Below, piece after piece: positions 33,707 to 42,851 of a stretch of 64,000 nucleotides of DNA. The stretch is from Runella sp. MFBS21 (GTDB lineage: Bacteria; Bacteroidota; Bacteroidia; Cytophagales; Spirosomataceae): contig NZ_JARNTW010000024.1 of NCBI RefSeq assembly GCF_029433105.1, positions 1 through 64,000 of the forward strand, written 5' to 3'. The notes below the pieces were generated by a model. It saw nothing but the letters and a program-made list of their open reading frames with translations. It was not told the DNA's origin and did no database searches. Both the position numbers and the translations under genes were made by a program. Every line of letters begins with the position of its first letter. Positions within the stretch are counted from its first letter, which is position 1.

Positions 33707-35290
33707 TTAAGGAAAGAGTTTCAACAAATTTTCAACGGCTTTATCAGAAATACTAAACAAGGTATGAGGAAATATACCCAGCAAAAAGGTAAGAATTGCC
33801 AAGGGAATCAACATCAGTTTTTCTTGTAAATTTAGGTCGGTAAGCTGGGCCAAATCAGCTTTGTTTTTGGCCCACAGTTTGCCCAAAAACATTCGTTGTA
33901 AAGTCCACAAAAAGTAAGCAGCGGCTAAAATTATCCCTAAAGTTCCTAAGGCAGCTACCCAAGTAGGCAACCATTGTGATTGAAATCCTCCCATCAAACT
34001 AAATAATTCTCCCACAAATCCCGAAAATCCGGGCATTCCTAATGAAGCAAAAAAGGCAATACCTGTTATGATTGTATAAAAGGGCATAGGCCCTATCAAT
34101 CCACGGTAACTATCAATGAGGCGATTGTGCGTGCGATCGTAAAGTACTCCTACCAACAAAAACAACATGGCAGAAAGCACCCCGTGACTCACCATCTGAT
34201 AAATAGCCCCGTTGATACCTTCGGCAGTAAGGGAGGCGATTCCTAACACCACAAACCCCATGTGTGATACCGAAGAATAAGCAATCATCTTTTTGAGATC
34301 ATTTTGGGCGAGTGCATTGAAACCACCATAAATGATTGAAATAACTCCCAGCAGTGCCAATACAAAAACATATTCTTGGGCTGCATCTGGAAAAATGGGG
34401 TACGCGATGCGGAGCAGACCATACCCGCCGATTTTCAACAAAACTCCCGCCAATACTACCGATACAGGTGTAGGCGCTTCTACGTGTGCGTCGGGAAGCC
34501 ATGTATGCAAAGGCACAATCGGAAGCTTGATAGCAAATCCAATAAACAAAAGCCAAAATGCAATGGCCCTAGCGGGTATCCCAAAAATTAGCACTCCACC
34601 ATCGGGCGAAAGTATACTATTGGAAAGGTAATTTTTGAAATCAGCCATGTAGCGCAAATCAAAGGTATGCACGTAAGTCTGCGTGAGTTGAGAATCTACA
34701 GGGTCAACTACCGATATATAGAGCCCAATCATCACTATTAGTATCAGAATAGACCCCACCAATGTATACAAGAAAAACTTGATAGAAGCGTACTCTCGGC
34801 GTGGCCCTCCCCAGAGTCCTATCAGGAAATACATGGGCAGCAGCATGAATTCAAAAAACAAGAAAAACAAAAAGAAATCTAAAGCCACAAAACAGCCTGT
34901 GATACTAGTAGTAAGCAGCAAATACAGCGAGAAGTAAGCCTTTTCTTTTTTCTTAATCCCCCACGACGACACCACTCCTATCACCATCACTACCGATGTC
35001 AGTAGCAACAGCGGTAGATTGATTCCATCTATTCCTAAGACATAATCAATAGATACGGTCCCAATGCGCCCCAATGAAAAAGTAATCCAATCTAATTTCT
35101 CGACCATTTGGAAGCCTGGGGCATTGGCCGAAAAAAAATACCAAATCACTCCTGAAACGGGGATTTGGCAAGCGCAGAAAAAAAGAGCTATCCACTTAAA
35201 TGCAGCTTTGCGAGATTCGGGAAGCAAGGCAATAAGTAATGTACCAACTAGCGGGTGAAACGTTAAGAAAGAAAGTATATAAGGAACCAT
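33707..35290 (-). CDS. nuoM: NADH-quinone oxidoreductase subunit M
   Basis: 527-residue antiporter-like membrane subunit of respiratory complex I that helps pump protons across the inner membrane. About fourteen helices. Conserved elements include the early GIDGINLPLLLLTS near residue 87, FFLFFEFMLLPMYFLIGLWGG near 142 with the key helix-5 Glu, KLPIVPLHTWLPDAHVEAPTPVSVVLAGVLLKIGGYG near 254 with the helix-7 Lys, and FFASLGMPGFSGFVGE near 418. It follows nuoL by about 114 bases. Unusually, nuoN does not follow; a convergent LysM gene does. Confidence 0.95.
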   Translation of the reverse strand: MVPYILSFLTFHPLVGTLLIALLPESRKAAFKWIALFFCACQIPVSGVIWYFFSANAPGFQMVEKLDWITFSLGRIGTVSIDYVLGIDGINLPLLLLTSVVMVIGVVSSWGIKKKEKAYFSLYLLLTTSITGCFVALDFFLFFLFFEFMLLPMYFLIGLWGGPRREYASIKFFLYTLVGSILILIVMIGLYISVVDPVDSQLTQTYVHTFDLRYMADFKNYLSNSILSPDGGVLIFGIPARAIAFWLLFIGFAIKLPIVPLHTWLPDAHVEAPTPVSVVLAGVLLKIGGYGLLRIAYPIFPDAAQEYVFVLALLGVISIIYGGFNALAQNDLKKMIAYSSVSHMGFVVLGIASLTAEGINGAIYQMVSHGVLSAMLFLLVGVLYDRTHNRLIDSYRGLIGPMPFYTIITGIAFFASLGMPGFSGFVGELFSLMGGFQSQWLPTWVAALGTLGIILAAAYFLWTLQRMFLGKLWAKNKADLAQLTDLNLQEKLMLIPLAILTFLLGIFPHTLFSISDKAVENLLKLFP

Positions 35291-35409
35291 ATTTGAATTT
35301 TTCTATGATAGCATCAATCGTATTTGTTTTTTGTTTTTTCGTTGTCTACTTCAGTAGGCAATCTTAATTTCAGAAGCTTACAATTTACCTCCCCAAAAAC
35401 CACTGATTT

Positions 35410-37404
35410 TTACAGTACAAAAAAGATAATAATCAATACACCCACAAGCATCGCAATCAAGTAAGATTGTGTTTTACCATTTTGTATACCACGAGTACGA
35501 TTGCCCACAAAACCCGCTGTCCAGGCCATTCCATTCACCACTCCATCTACCACCATCCGATCAAAACGCCCTACGATGTGCGCCAAAATCACCGTCACGT
35601 AACCAACCCAGTCTACGATTTTATCAAAAATTTTTTGATCTAGCCAAAAACACCATTGCGCTATTTTTTGTAAAGGTGCAATCAAAAAAAGGTGTTGATC
35701 TGAATCATGTGAATGTTCTCTGAGCCATTTTAATTTTTGAAAAAATGATTTTATCCAATTTCGTATATCTTCCATTCCTAAAGATAAAGAAGGGATTAAT
35801 CCTACCTTTGATGGAGACAAAGTATCAAAATAGCTCATTGAAAGCCCCAACATAGCCACCAAAACCGACAGTACAGCTATTACCAAATGTGAACCTTCTG
35901 AGGGCTTCGTTTTAAATAACTCAAAAAACCACGCATCGGCTGCATCCAAAGGATTGAAGGAAAACCAAATAAATACCGATAAACTAGCCAAAATCACCAA
36001 AGGGACTTTCATTAATATATCAGCCTCTTGGGTTTGTGATATAGCATGTTTATCACCTCTAAATTCACCCAAAAACACCATTTTCCATTGTTTCATGGTA
36101 TAAAATGCCGTTAGACCTGCGGAAAATAGCCCCAGCATCGGAACCAAAAACGCTCCTCTCCCTTGCTGACTTCCCCAATGAAACGCTTCTATCAAAATCG
36201 CATCTTTTGACAAAAACCCCGAAAATAACGGTAACCCCGCCAAAGCAGCAGCGCATAGAGTGTATGCCCTAAATGTGGTAGGCATATACTTATACAAACC
36301 ACCCATTTGCCGCATATCCTGAGGGTCAATCCCGGAAGCATGATTCTCGTCATGAGGCGTCAAAAAATGAATAACAGCTCCTGCACACAAAAACAATCCC
36401 GCTTTGAAAAAAGCATGCGTCAAAAGATGAAACATTGCTGCTTCTTTGGCTCCTACGCCCATACCCATTACCATCAGCCCCAACTGCGATACCGTCGAAT
36501 ATGCCAACATTTTCTTTATATCGGTTTGGGAAATAGCCCGATACGCGCCCATTACCATCGTGATAGTACCAATAATCGTAATCACATAAAGAGCATCTGG
36601 GGTAAGTAAAAAATGAATTCGCCCTAAAAGAAATATACCCGCTGCCACCATTGTAGCTGCGTGTATTAAGGCCGAAACAGGCGTAGGCCCTTCCATAGCA
36701 TCGGGCAGCCATGCCGACAATGGAAACTGTGCAGACTTGCCCATTACTCCACAAAACAAAAACAACCCAATCGCGGTCATCAGGCCTTCGTTGATGTGAG
36801 GCAATTGACCAGTACTTAAACCCACAAAATCAGTAGAATTGGCTTCAAAAAAAAGCAGTAAAATCCCAATCAAAAAACCAGCATCTCCGATTCTATTGAG
36901 CAAAAAAGCTTTTTTTGCCGCCCATACAGCGCGTGGCTTTTGATACCAAAATCCAATAAGAAGATAGGACGACAACCCCACTAATTCCCAGAAAATATAC
37001 ATCAAAAGCAAATTGCCTGCTACCACAATCCCTAACATCGAAAAAACAAACAACTGCAAATAGGCAAAATACCTCCACAAATGAGGCTCATGATGAAGAT
37101 AACTAATCGAGAACACTTGGACAAGCAATGCAATAAAATGCACAACAAGCAGCATAATGAGGGTTTGGTTATCCAGCAAAATAGAGAGGTTTATGGATTT
37201 TTGCCGAAGTACAAGCCATTCCCATTCAAAAGCTTCTGATTGGTGAAGCGAATGCGTAAAAACAAAAATAGACACACATAATCCTATCAGAGTGAAAATG
37301 GCGCCTATCCAACCAGCCAATTTATTTGCTTTATTGGCGAAAGAAAACAAACCAATAAAACCCATTAAAGGCAATAAAAGAATAAAAAATAGATATGAAG
37401 ACAT
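35410..37404 (-). CDS. nuoL: NADH-quinone oxidoreductase subunit L
   Basis: 664 residues from the ATG at 37404, chosen because MSSYLFFILLLPLMGF is the normal NuoL start; the frame runs 12 codons further upstream. It is the distal antiporter-like subunit of complex I with a long lateral helix. Seen: FWELVGLSSYLLIGFW near 133, KSAQFPLSAWLPDAMEGPTPVSALIHAATMVAAG near 221, and LAGLPLFSGFLSKDAIL near 392. The C-terminal 150 residues form the amphipathic lateral helix plus the last membrane segment. Upstream of nuoM; the other subunits except nuoK (53152-53466) are not in the window. Confidence 0.95.
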   Translation of the reverse strand: MSSYLFFILLLPLMGFIGLFSFANKANKLAGWIGAIFTLIGLCVSIFVFTHSLHQSEAFEWEWLVLRQKSINLSILLDNQTLIMLLVVHFIALLVQVFSISYLHHEPHLWRYFAYLQLFVFSMLGIVVAGNLLLMYIFWELVGLSSYLLIGFWYQKPRAVWAAKKAFLLNRIGDAGFLIGILLLFFEANSTDFVGLSTGQLPHINEGLMTAIGLFLFCGVMGKSAQFPLSAWLPDAMEGPTPVSALIHAATMVAAGIFLLGRIHFLLTPDALYVITIIGTITMVMGAYRAISQTDIKKMLAYSTVSQLGLMVMGMGVGAKEAAMFHLLTHAFFKAGLFLCAGAVIHFLTPHDENHASGIDPQDMRQMGGLYKYMPTTFRAYTLCAAALAGLPLFSGFLSKDAILIEAFHWGSQQGRGAFLVPMLGLFSAGLTAFYTMKQWKMVFLGEFRGDKHAISQTQEADILMKVPLVILASLSVFIWFSFNPLDAADAWFFELFKTKPSEGSHLVIAVLSVLVAMLGLSMSYFDTLSPSKVGLIPSLSLGMEDIRNWIKSFFQKLKWLREHSHDSDQHLFLIAPLQKIAQWCFWLDQKIFDKIVDWVGYVTVILAHIVGRFDRMVVDGVVNGMAWTAGFVGNRTRGIQNGKTQSYLIAMLVGVLIIIFFVL

Positions 37405-37474
37405 CAGGGGGTGTAAACCTTTTCGGCAAATATCAGGCAAATCGGGTGTTTTTACAAAAAAGAAGTAAAACCTT

Positions 37475-38323
37475 TTACTCTAGCGCCATTTTGATTCCTT
37501 CAATAATCAAATCAGGGTCACTCCAAGGCACAAAATGATTCATGTTGTTTTTCCAGATGGTTGTCACTTTGACATGTGGGAGCTGTTGCTTTACAAACTG
37601 GGCATTTTCGGGAGCTACCAATACATCTTTTCCTCCTTGTACTACGACTACAGGACATTTTACTTTATTCCAATATGGCAACATCTTCTCAAGTTCTTTT
37701 TTCAGAGGTAATAATTCGTCATTGCTACTTCTAAAAAATGAAGGAATGGCCCAACGTAAAGGTGTATATTTAAGAGGATAACGATACCAATTGGCTGGCT
37801 CCAATGTAGGTGATACTGAGCCTGCTACAATGACTAGCGCTCTGATATATTCTGGATAGTCAATGGCTGCCTGCACAATCACTGGCCCTCCATACGAATG
37901 CCCCACTAGCACTACCGACTGCTTTTGCTGCTTCAAAATAGGCAACAAAGCTGCTGCTTGGTTTTTGAGTTCATCCTCCGCTCCTTCCTCCTTCGAATCG
38001 CCAAAGCCAGGCCTATCTACCGACATCAATCGGTAATGAGCTAACAAAAAGGTATCTTTCAAAAAACTTTTGAAATTGTCCCAAGAGCCTGGCGACCCGT
38101 GGACAAAAAGTACTGGCTGCTTTGAAGACGCCCCCGCCGATACATAATGCAGCTGCCGTCCGAGTGCTTCGTAGTAGTGCCGACTAGGAGGATAAGGGCT
38201 CTGAGCAAAATACTTTTTCATCTCAGCATCGCTCATTCGCGAACTAAAACACGCCGAAACCATTACCAAAAAAATGTATAACACACCTACAACTAATACT
38301 AGTTTTTTCCGTTTCATTGCCAA
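37475..38323 (-). CDS. Alpha/beta hydrolase, lipoprotein
   Basis: 282 residues. The N terminus MAMKRKKLVLVVGVLYIFLVMVSAC has a lipobox (V-S-A-C), so the protein is probably anchored in a membrane by lipidation. The hydrolase fold shows the oxyanion HGSPGSWDNF near 75, nucleophile elbow GHSYGG near 142, acid region GGKDVL near 231 and a late His in MNHFVPW near 262. The natural ester or amide substrate is unknown. Divergent from the BamA-like gene, with which it shares a short upstream region. Confidence 0.88.
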   Translation of the reverse strand: MAMKRKKLVLVVGVLYIFLVMVSACFSSRMSDAEMKKYFAQSPYPPSRHYYEALGRQLHYVSAGASSKQPVLFVHGSPGSWDNFKSFLKDTFLLAHYRLMSVDRPGFGDSKEEGAEDELKNQAAALLPILKQQKQSVVLVGHSYGGPVIVQAAIDYPEYIRALVIVAGSVSPTLEPANWYRYPLKYTPLRWAIPSFFRSSNDELLPLKKELEKMLPYWNKVKCPVVVVQGGKDVLVAPENAQFVKQQLPHVKVTTIWKNNMNHFVPWSDPDLIIEGIKMALE

Positions 38324-38403
38324 ATCCTACTGATGAATAACTTATTTCTTCTATTTTTTATTTAAAATTGAAGAAAAGTAGCAAAAACCTCGTAGATATT
38401 TCG

Positions 38404-40290
38404 ATGGTTTGTAAAGGAAAACACATATTATCTTTTTTTTGCGCCATGTTGGTAGTTGGGGTATGTGTTTGCTTTAGCCAAAAAACTCCCATTGATAGCG
38501 TATTTAAAGTCAACATTGGAGCTCCCACCGCCAAAGACACGGCCTTTGGAAAAAAAGCAAAAAAAGTGGTTCCTAAGACCCTTTATAACTTTCTTTTCAG
38601 AGATATCTACAACAGTACGAAGCAAGGTGACCAAATCAGCGAAATAGAACAAAATCCACACAAAGTATATGAAGGGCGCTGGATTAGGAAAGTTTTTGTC
38701 CACAGCTCGGATGTTTTTGGATATAGCGTTTATGACACGCTTCGTACCCCTACAAATTGGCTCGACAAAGTAGGTAACCAATTTCATAGAAGCACCAGAG
38801 AAAGAGTAATCCAACGAAATTTTTTATTTTTTGAAGAAGGGGATGAAATAGATCCCGAAAAAATAAAAGACAATGAACGCTACCTGCGCCAACAAGGCAT
38901 CTTCCACGATGCAAGGATTGTAATCGTACCCTACCCAAACGCTAAAGATGCCGTAGATGTACATGTCTACACGCAAGATGTGTGGTCGCTCTTGCCCGAC
39001 GGCTCTGCTTCGGGTTTAGACAATTTTACCGTTGGCTTCGATCAGCGAAACTTTCAAGGACTAGGACATACTTTCAAAAACACCATTGCTTACAATGGCA
39101 AAGACCCCCGTCAACGGTTTGAGTATGCAAGTCGATACTTTATTCCTTCTTTTGGTAAAACATTTATTTCGGGACAAGGTATTCTAAACATTCAGCGTGA
39201 CCAAAAACAATTAGGAATCAAGGTCTTCCGGCCATTTTTAACTCCTCAAATGAAATATGCTGGCTCTTTTGAAGTAAGTTATAACAATCTCCGGTTGTTC
39301 GAATTCGTTACCGACCCTACCACAGGCCGCTCTGTTCGCAATTACTTTTGGTCTCAGTACTCTTTGTTTGACGCATGGATTGGTCGCTCCTTCCGCATTT
39401 TTTTTGGGGACAACAAACTTCGCGAAAGAGCCCGATTTGTAGTTGCGTTACGTCATACAAGGCAAACATTCTACGGACGCGACCGAACAGTCACCGACTC
39501 TACTAACCAACTTTTTCAGAATACTCGACCTACATTGTTTAGTTTAGGTTATTCTAATCGAAGTTACAAACGTGATTTATTGATTTATGGATTTGGGCGC
39601 ACCGAAGACGTACCTGTGGGTGACTTAATCGCTTTTATCTATGGAAATGACCCTGCCGAATTAGGCAAACGCAAGTACCTTGGCTTAAAATTTTCTAGGG
39701 CTCGGTACATCCACAACGCTGGGTATCTGTATAGCTTAGTCAATGTAGGCAGTTATTTCAAAGATATTCGAACAGAACAGGGGATATTTAGTACCGAAAA
39801 CAACTACTTCACACCTTTACATCCATTAGGGAGGAGATGGTATGCACGGCATTTTCTGAACGTAAAGTTTGGGGTAGGATTCAATCGTTTTCAGAATGAA
39901 TACTTCAATATTAGCGGCAATGAGGGTATTCAAGGGATTTATAGCGACGAAATGCGTGGCACTCGAAAACTAGTACTTGGGGTAGAGACGGTGTTTTTTA
40001 GTCCTATCAATTTTTTAGGTTTCCGAATGGCCCCTTTTCTCTTTTCTAATATAGGTTGGACTTCCTTCTCTAAGCAACCGTTCTTTCATCAGCGACCTTT
40101 TCAAGGATATGGAATTGGATTTAGATTTAGAAACGAAAACCTCACTTTTGATACATTCCAAATACGTCTAAGTCTATACTCTGGAATCCCTCAGATAACC
40201 AATCCTCTAAGGGTAGGTTTTGACGGAATTCCCCCCCTACGCTTCCGAGATTTCGACATCTCTGCCCCTGAGATTGTTCCTTTTAGATAA
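38404..40290 (+). CDS. BamA/Omp85-like outer-membrane protein
   Basis: 628 residues from ATG 38404, selected because it opens the signal peptide (MVCKGKHILSFFCAMLVVGVCVCFSQ); a TTG at 38368 gives an unlikely extension. Residues 55-190 resemble a POTRA-type region: WIRKVFVHSSDVFGYSV, RVIQRNFLFFEEGDEIDPEKIKDNERYLRQQGIFHDARIVIVPY. The rest (about 200-628) is a beta-barrel with the FTVGFDQRNFQGLGHTF and GLKFSRARYIHNAGY strand patterns. It is shorter than BamA (one POTRA unit) and may transport or anchor a surface molecule. The final residue is Arg rather than an aromatic residue. Function unknown. Confidence 0.75.
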   Translation: MVCKGKHILSFFCAMLVVGVCVCFSQKTPIDSVFKVNIGAPTAKDTAFGKKAKKVVPKTLYNFLFRDIYNSTKQGDQISEIEQNPHKVYEGRWIRKVFVHSSDVFGYSVYDTLRTPTNWLDKVGNQFHRSTRERVIQRNFLFFEEGDEIDPEKIKDNERYLRQQGIFHDARIVIVPYPNAKDAVDVHVYTQDVWSLLPDGSASGLDNFTVGFDQRNFQGLGHTFKNTIAYNGKDPRQRFEYASRYFIPSFGKTFISGQGILNIQRDQKQLGIKVFRPFLTPQMKYAGSFEVSYNNLRLFEFVTDPTTGRSVRNYFWSQYSLFDAWIGRSFRIFFGDNKLRERARFVVALRHTRQTFYGRDRTVTDSTNQLFQNTRPTLFSLGYSNRSYKRDLLIYGFGRTEDVPVGDLIAFIYGNDPAELGKRKYLGLKFSRARYIHNAGYLYSLVNVGSYFKDIRTEQGIFSTENNYFTPLHPLGRRWYARHFLNVKFGVGFNRFQNEYFNISGNEGIQGIYSDEMRGTRKLVLGVETVFFSPINFLGFRMAPFLFSNIGWTSFSKQPFFHQRPFQGYGIGFRFRNENLTFDTFQIRLSLYSGIPQITNPLRVGFDGIPPLRFRDFDISAPEIVPFR

Positions 40291-40300
40291 TTTTTTATTA

Positions 40301-40345
40301 AATGTATTGACATATAATGTAAATACATATTATATTTGCACCATC
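40301..40345 (+). promoter_or_regulatory. MarR promoter with overlapping operator
   Basis: TTG at 40307-40309, 21-base gap and TATATTTG at 40331-40338 form a strong Bacteroidota promoter. An inverted repeat (AATGTATT and AATACATATT) overlaps it, suggesting that the MarR protein represses its own gene. Confidence 0.6.
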
Positions 40346-40361
40346 AAAATTAATATGTATC

Positions 40362-40829
40362 ATGTCTATTGAAACTGACATCAAACAAAGTAAGTTCAGA
40401 AACCCGCACCATAAAGCGGCTCTCAACTTACTGTTTACTGCCAATTGGCTCAGCAATAGTCAAGCTTGCCTTCTGAAGCCTTATGACCTCACTCCTCAGC
40501 AATACAACGTACTTAGGATTTTACGAGGCCAGTACCCTAATCCTATTCGGGTCAACGACATCATCGAAAGAATGCTCGATAGAATGTCGAACGCTTCTCG
40601 ACTTGTAGACAAACTGCTACTCAAAGGCTTGGCTCAACGAACCGAATGCCTTCATGACCGCCGTGCTGTAGATGTAGTAATATCGGAGGCAGGTTTGAAC
40701 CTTTTAGCTGAACTCGACAACTTGCAGGATCATTGGGAAAATAAGCTACAGCAGCTAAGTGGCGAAGAAGCTGCCCTACTGAGTGATTTGCTCGACAAAC
40801 TTAGAAGTACCTCAGAAACCTCTTGCTAA
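40362..40829 (+). CDS. MarR-family transcriptional regulator
   Basis: 155 residues with a winged helix: FTANWLSNSQACLLKPYDLTPQQYNVLRILRG, then IRVNDIIERMLDRMSNASRLVDKLLLKGLAQRTECLHDRRAVDVVISEAGLNLL giving recognition helix and wing. The DRR and D-R-x-x-D features match the MarR wing (D-x-R). Dimerises through its terminal helices. Transcribed toward the YceI gene 99 bases downstream, which it may regulate; an overlapping inverted repeat in its own promoter suggests autoregulation. Confidence 0.9.
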   Translation: MSIETDIKQSKFRNPHHKAALNLLFTANWLSNSQACLLKPYDLTPQQYNVLRILRGQYPNPIRVNDIIERMLDRMSNASRLVDKLLLKGLAQRTECLHDRRAVDVVISEAGLNLLAELDNLQDHWENKLQQLSGEEAALLSDLLDKLRSTSETSC

Positions 40830-40928
40830 TAAAAGCCTCTAAGGCTTATAATTTAGAATATTTTTAAAAACTAGTAAATCCATAAAACAAATCTTTCTTT
40901 TTTTAAATTTTAAATTCTCACAATCACA

Positions 40929-41543
40929 ATGAAAACAATCAAAATGTTCTCTAGCGTATTAGTAGCTGCCTTAATGACTTTCAACATTGCTGGTGCTACC
41001 GAAAAAAACAACACAAAAAAGGCCGTAGCTTACAAAGTAGATGTTTCGAAAAGTACGGTTAAATGGCATGCTAAAAAAGTAACAGGTGAGCACTTTGGTA
41101 CCATCAATCTATCAAATGGTGGCTTGACCTTAGACGGCAACAAAATTACCGGAGGTACTTTTGAAATAGACATGAACAGCATCGCCTGTACAGACCTTAC
41201 GGATCCTGGCTATAATGCCAAATTGGTAGGTCACCTTAAGTCTGATGATTTCTTTTCGGTAGAAAAAAACCCTAAGGCCAAATTTGTGGTGAAAAAAGCC
41301 GAAGGTAAAGGCGATACTTACAATATCACTGGAGATCTTACTATCAAAGGTATCACTAACACTATCACTTTTCCAGCAACTGTAAAAACAGATGCTAATG
41401 GTGTAAATGCCACCGCCAAAATTGTACTTGACCGCTCAAAATGGGATATCCGCTATGGTTCTAAAACCTTCTTTCCTAACATTGGCGATAAAATGATCAA
41501 TGATGATTTTGAAATTAACTTGGCTTTAGCAGCTAAAAAATAA
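40929..41543 (+). CDS. YceI-family periplasmic protein
   Basis: 204 residues: signal peptide (MKTIKMFSSVLVAALMTFNIAGA) then a lipocalin-like YceI barrel that binds an isoprenoid-like or other long hydrophobic ligand in known members. Typical segments are YKVDVSKSTVKWHAKKVTGEHFGTINLS, FEIDMNSIACTDL, HLKSDDFFSVEKNPKAKFVVK, and DLTIKGITNTITFP. Follows the MarR gene on the same strand; ends with a strong terminator at 41581-41610. Confidence 0.9.
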   Translation: MKTIKMFSSVLVAALMTFNIAGATEKNNTKKAVAYKVDVSKSTVKWHAKKVTGEHFGTINLSNGGLTLDGNKITGGTFEIDMNSIACTDLTDPGYNAKLVGHLKSDDFFSVEKNPKAKFVVKKAEGKGDTYNITGDLTIKGITNTITFPATVKTDANGVNATAKIVLDRSKWDIRYGSKTFFPNIGDKMINDDFEINLALAAKK

Positions 41544-41580
41544 GCTACAACTTGGTTTACATAGACCAATCATTTTTTCC

Positions 41581-41618
41581 AAAAGCCTATTCGATTATGA
41601 ATAGGCTTTTGTTTTTTT
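41581..41618 (+). terminator. Intrinsic terminator after YceI gene
   Basis: AAAAGCCTATTC (41581-41592) pairs with GAATAGGCTTTT (41599-41610), followed by GTTTTTTT. Confidence 0.9.
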
Positions 41619-41696
41619 AAATACGTAATTTTTTTGGAATTACTGCGTTTATAGAAGTATATCATAGCATCAAAACCCCCACCTCGTGGACCATCT

Positions 41697-42815
41697 ATGA
41701 AAAGACTCATCTTCCTATTAACAGCCCTTTCCACTTGTAGTTTTGCCCAAACTTCTTCCCCCACTCAGGGGGAAGAAGAAGAAGAATTTGTATGCCACTA
41801 TTTTGGGTACAAACAACTCCAAACCCCCAAAGAAATTTGTAACTTTTTGGGATTCCGTTCCAACCAGCACGCCGAAGAGGTGGTAGACCAAATTTTGAGG
41901 CAAGTAGGTTTGGTTCGTAATTTTGTGGTAGTAGAATGCCCCAATACCGAAAACTGCTTTGCCACCGTCGTTGACGGTCAGCGATATATCGTTTATGATG
42001 GAGCTTTTATGAAAAGAGTTGAAAACATGACCAACACCGACTGGTCGGCGATTAGCATTGTAGCCCACGAAATCGGCCATCATCTACAAGGACACACCAT
42101 CAATGCCACCGGTAGTCGCCCCAAAAAGGAATTAGAAGCTGACAGGTTTTCGGGGTTTGTAATGCAGCGTTTAGGAGCCTCGCTCGATGAAGCTCTGATT
42201 GCCATCAAAACACTTGGCGACGATAAACCAAGCTATTCACACCCTGCCAAAGCCTCACGTATAGAGGCGATTAGGCAAGGATGGGTAGATGCTGCAGGTC
42301 TTAACAAAAGCAACAATACTACTGCCAAAGCAGTAACTAACAAAAGCCCCCAGTCTACCGTTAATTCTGCTCCCCCATTGATGAAACCTCTACCTACTAC
42401 GGAGGAGGAAGAAGAGGAAGATAACGAAAACGTAGGATGTATGGCGGGCAATTGTGAAAACGGCTTGGGCATTTACGTGCATGAGAGCGGCGAACGCTAT
42501 GAAGGCGATTTTCGATATGGAAAGCGTCATGGTACGGGAGTTCAATACTATCCTAGCGGAGCCATGAAATACAAAGGAGATTTTAGGGCCGATTCGCGCA
42601 CTGGCTACGGGGCTTATTATTTTCCCAATGGCGACAAATACGTAGGTTTGTTTCTCAATAATCTTCCCAATGGCAAAGGCACTTATTATTATGCCGACGG
42701 AGATAGGTTTGTAGGAGTTTATGAAAATGGTAAAAGAAACGGTCAAGGTACTTTTTACCGCAAAGACGGACGGCGCGAGTCAGGCATCTATGCGGGTGAT
42801 AGCCGAGTCAAGTAA
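41697..42815 (+). CDS. Secreted metalloprotease-like domain fused to MORN repeats
   Basis: 372 residues. A signal peptide (MKRLIFLLTALSTCSFAQ) precedes an M48-like zinc metalloprotease domain: VAHEIGHHLQGHT near residue 122 gives the H-E-x-x-H site, and the distal acidic ligand region is KKELEADRFSGFV near 143. Residues 205-245 are an Asn/Thr/Glu-rich linker. The C-terminal part holds four MORN repeats of about 23 residues (YEGDFRYGKRHGTG, YKGDFRADSRTGYG, YVGLFLNNLPNGKG, FVGVYENGKRNGQG). MORN motifs bind membranes or proteins, so they may target the protease. Start ATG after the YceI terminator. Confidence 0.88.
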   Translation: MKRLIFLLTALSTCSFAQTSSPTQGEEEEEFVCHYFGYKQLQTPKEICNFLGFRSNQHAEEVVDQILRQVGLVRNFVVVECPNTENCFATVVDGQRYIVYDGAFMKRVENMTNTDWSAISIVAHEIGHHLQGHTINATGSRPKKELEADRFSGFVMQRLGASLDEALIAIKTLGDDKPSYSHPAKASRIEAIRQGWVDAAGLNKSNNTTAKAVTNKSPQSTVNSAPPLMKPLPTTEEEEEEDNENVGCMAGNCENGLGIYVHESGERYEGDFRYGKRHGTGVQYYPSGAMKYKGDFRADSRTGYGAYYFPNGDKYVGLFLNNLPNGKGTYYYADGDRFVGVYENGKRNGQGTFYRKDGRRESGIYAGDSRVK

Positions 42816-42851
42816 TTTCTTAATAAAGAGAACTCAACCAAATAATAAAAA

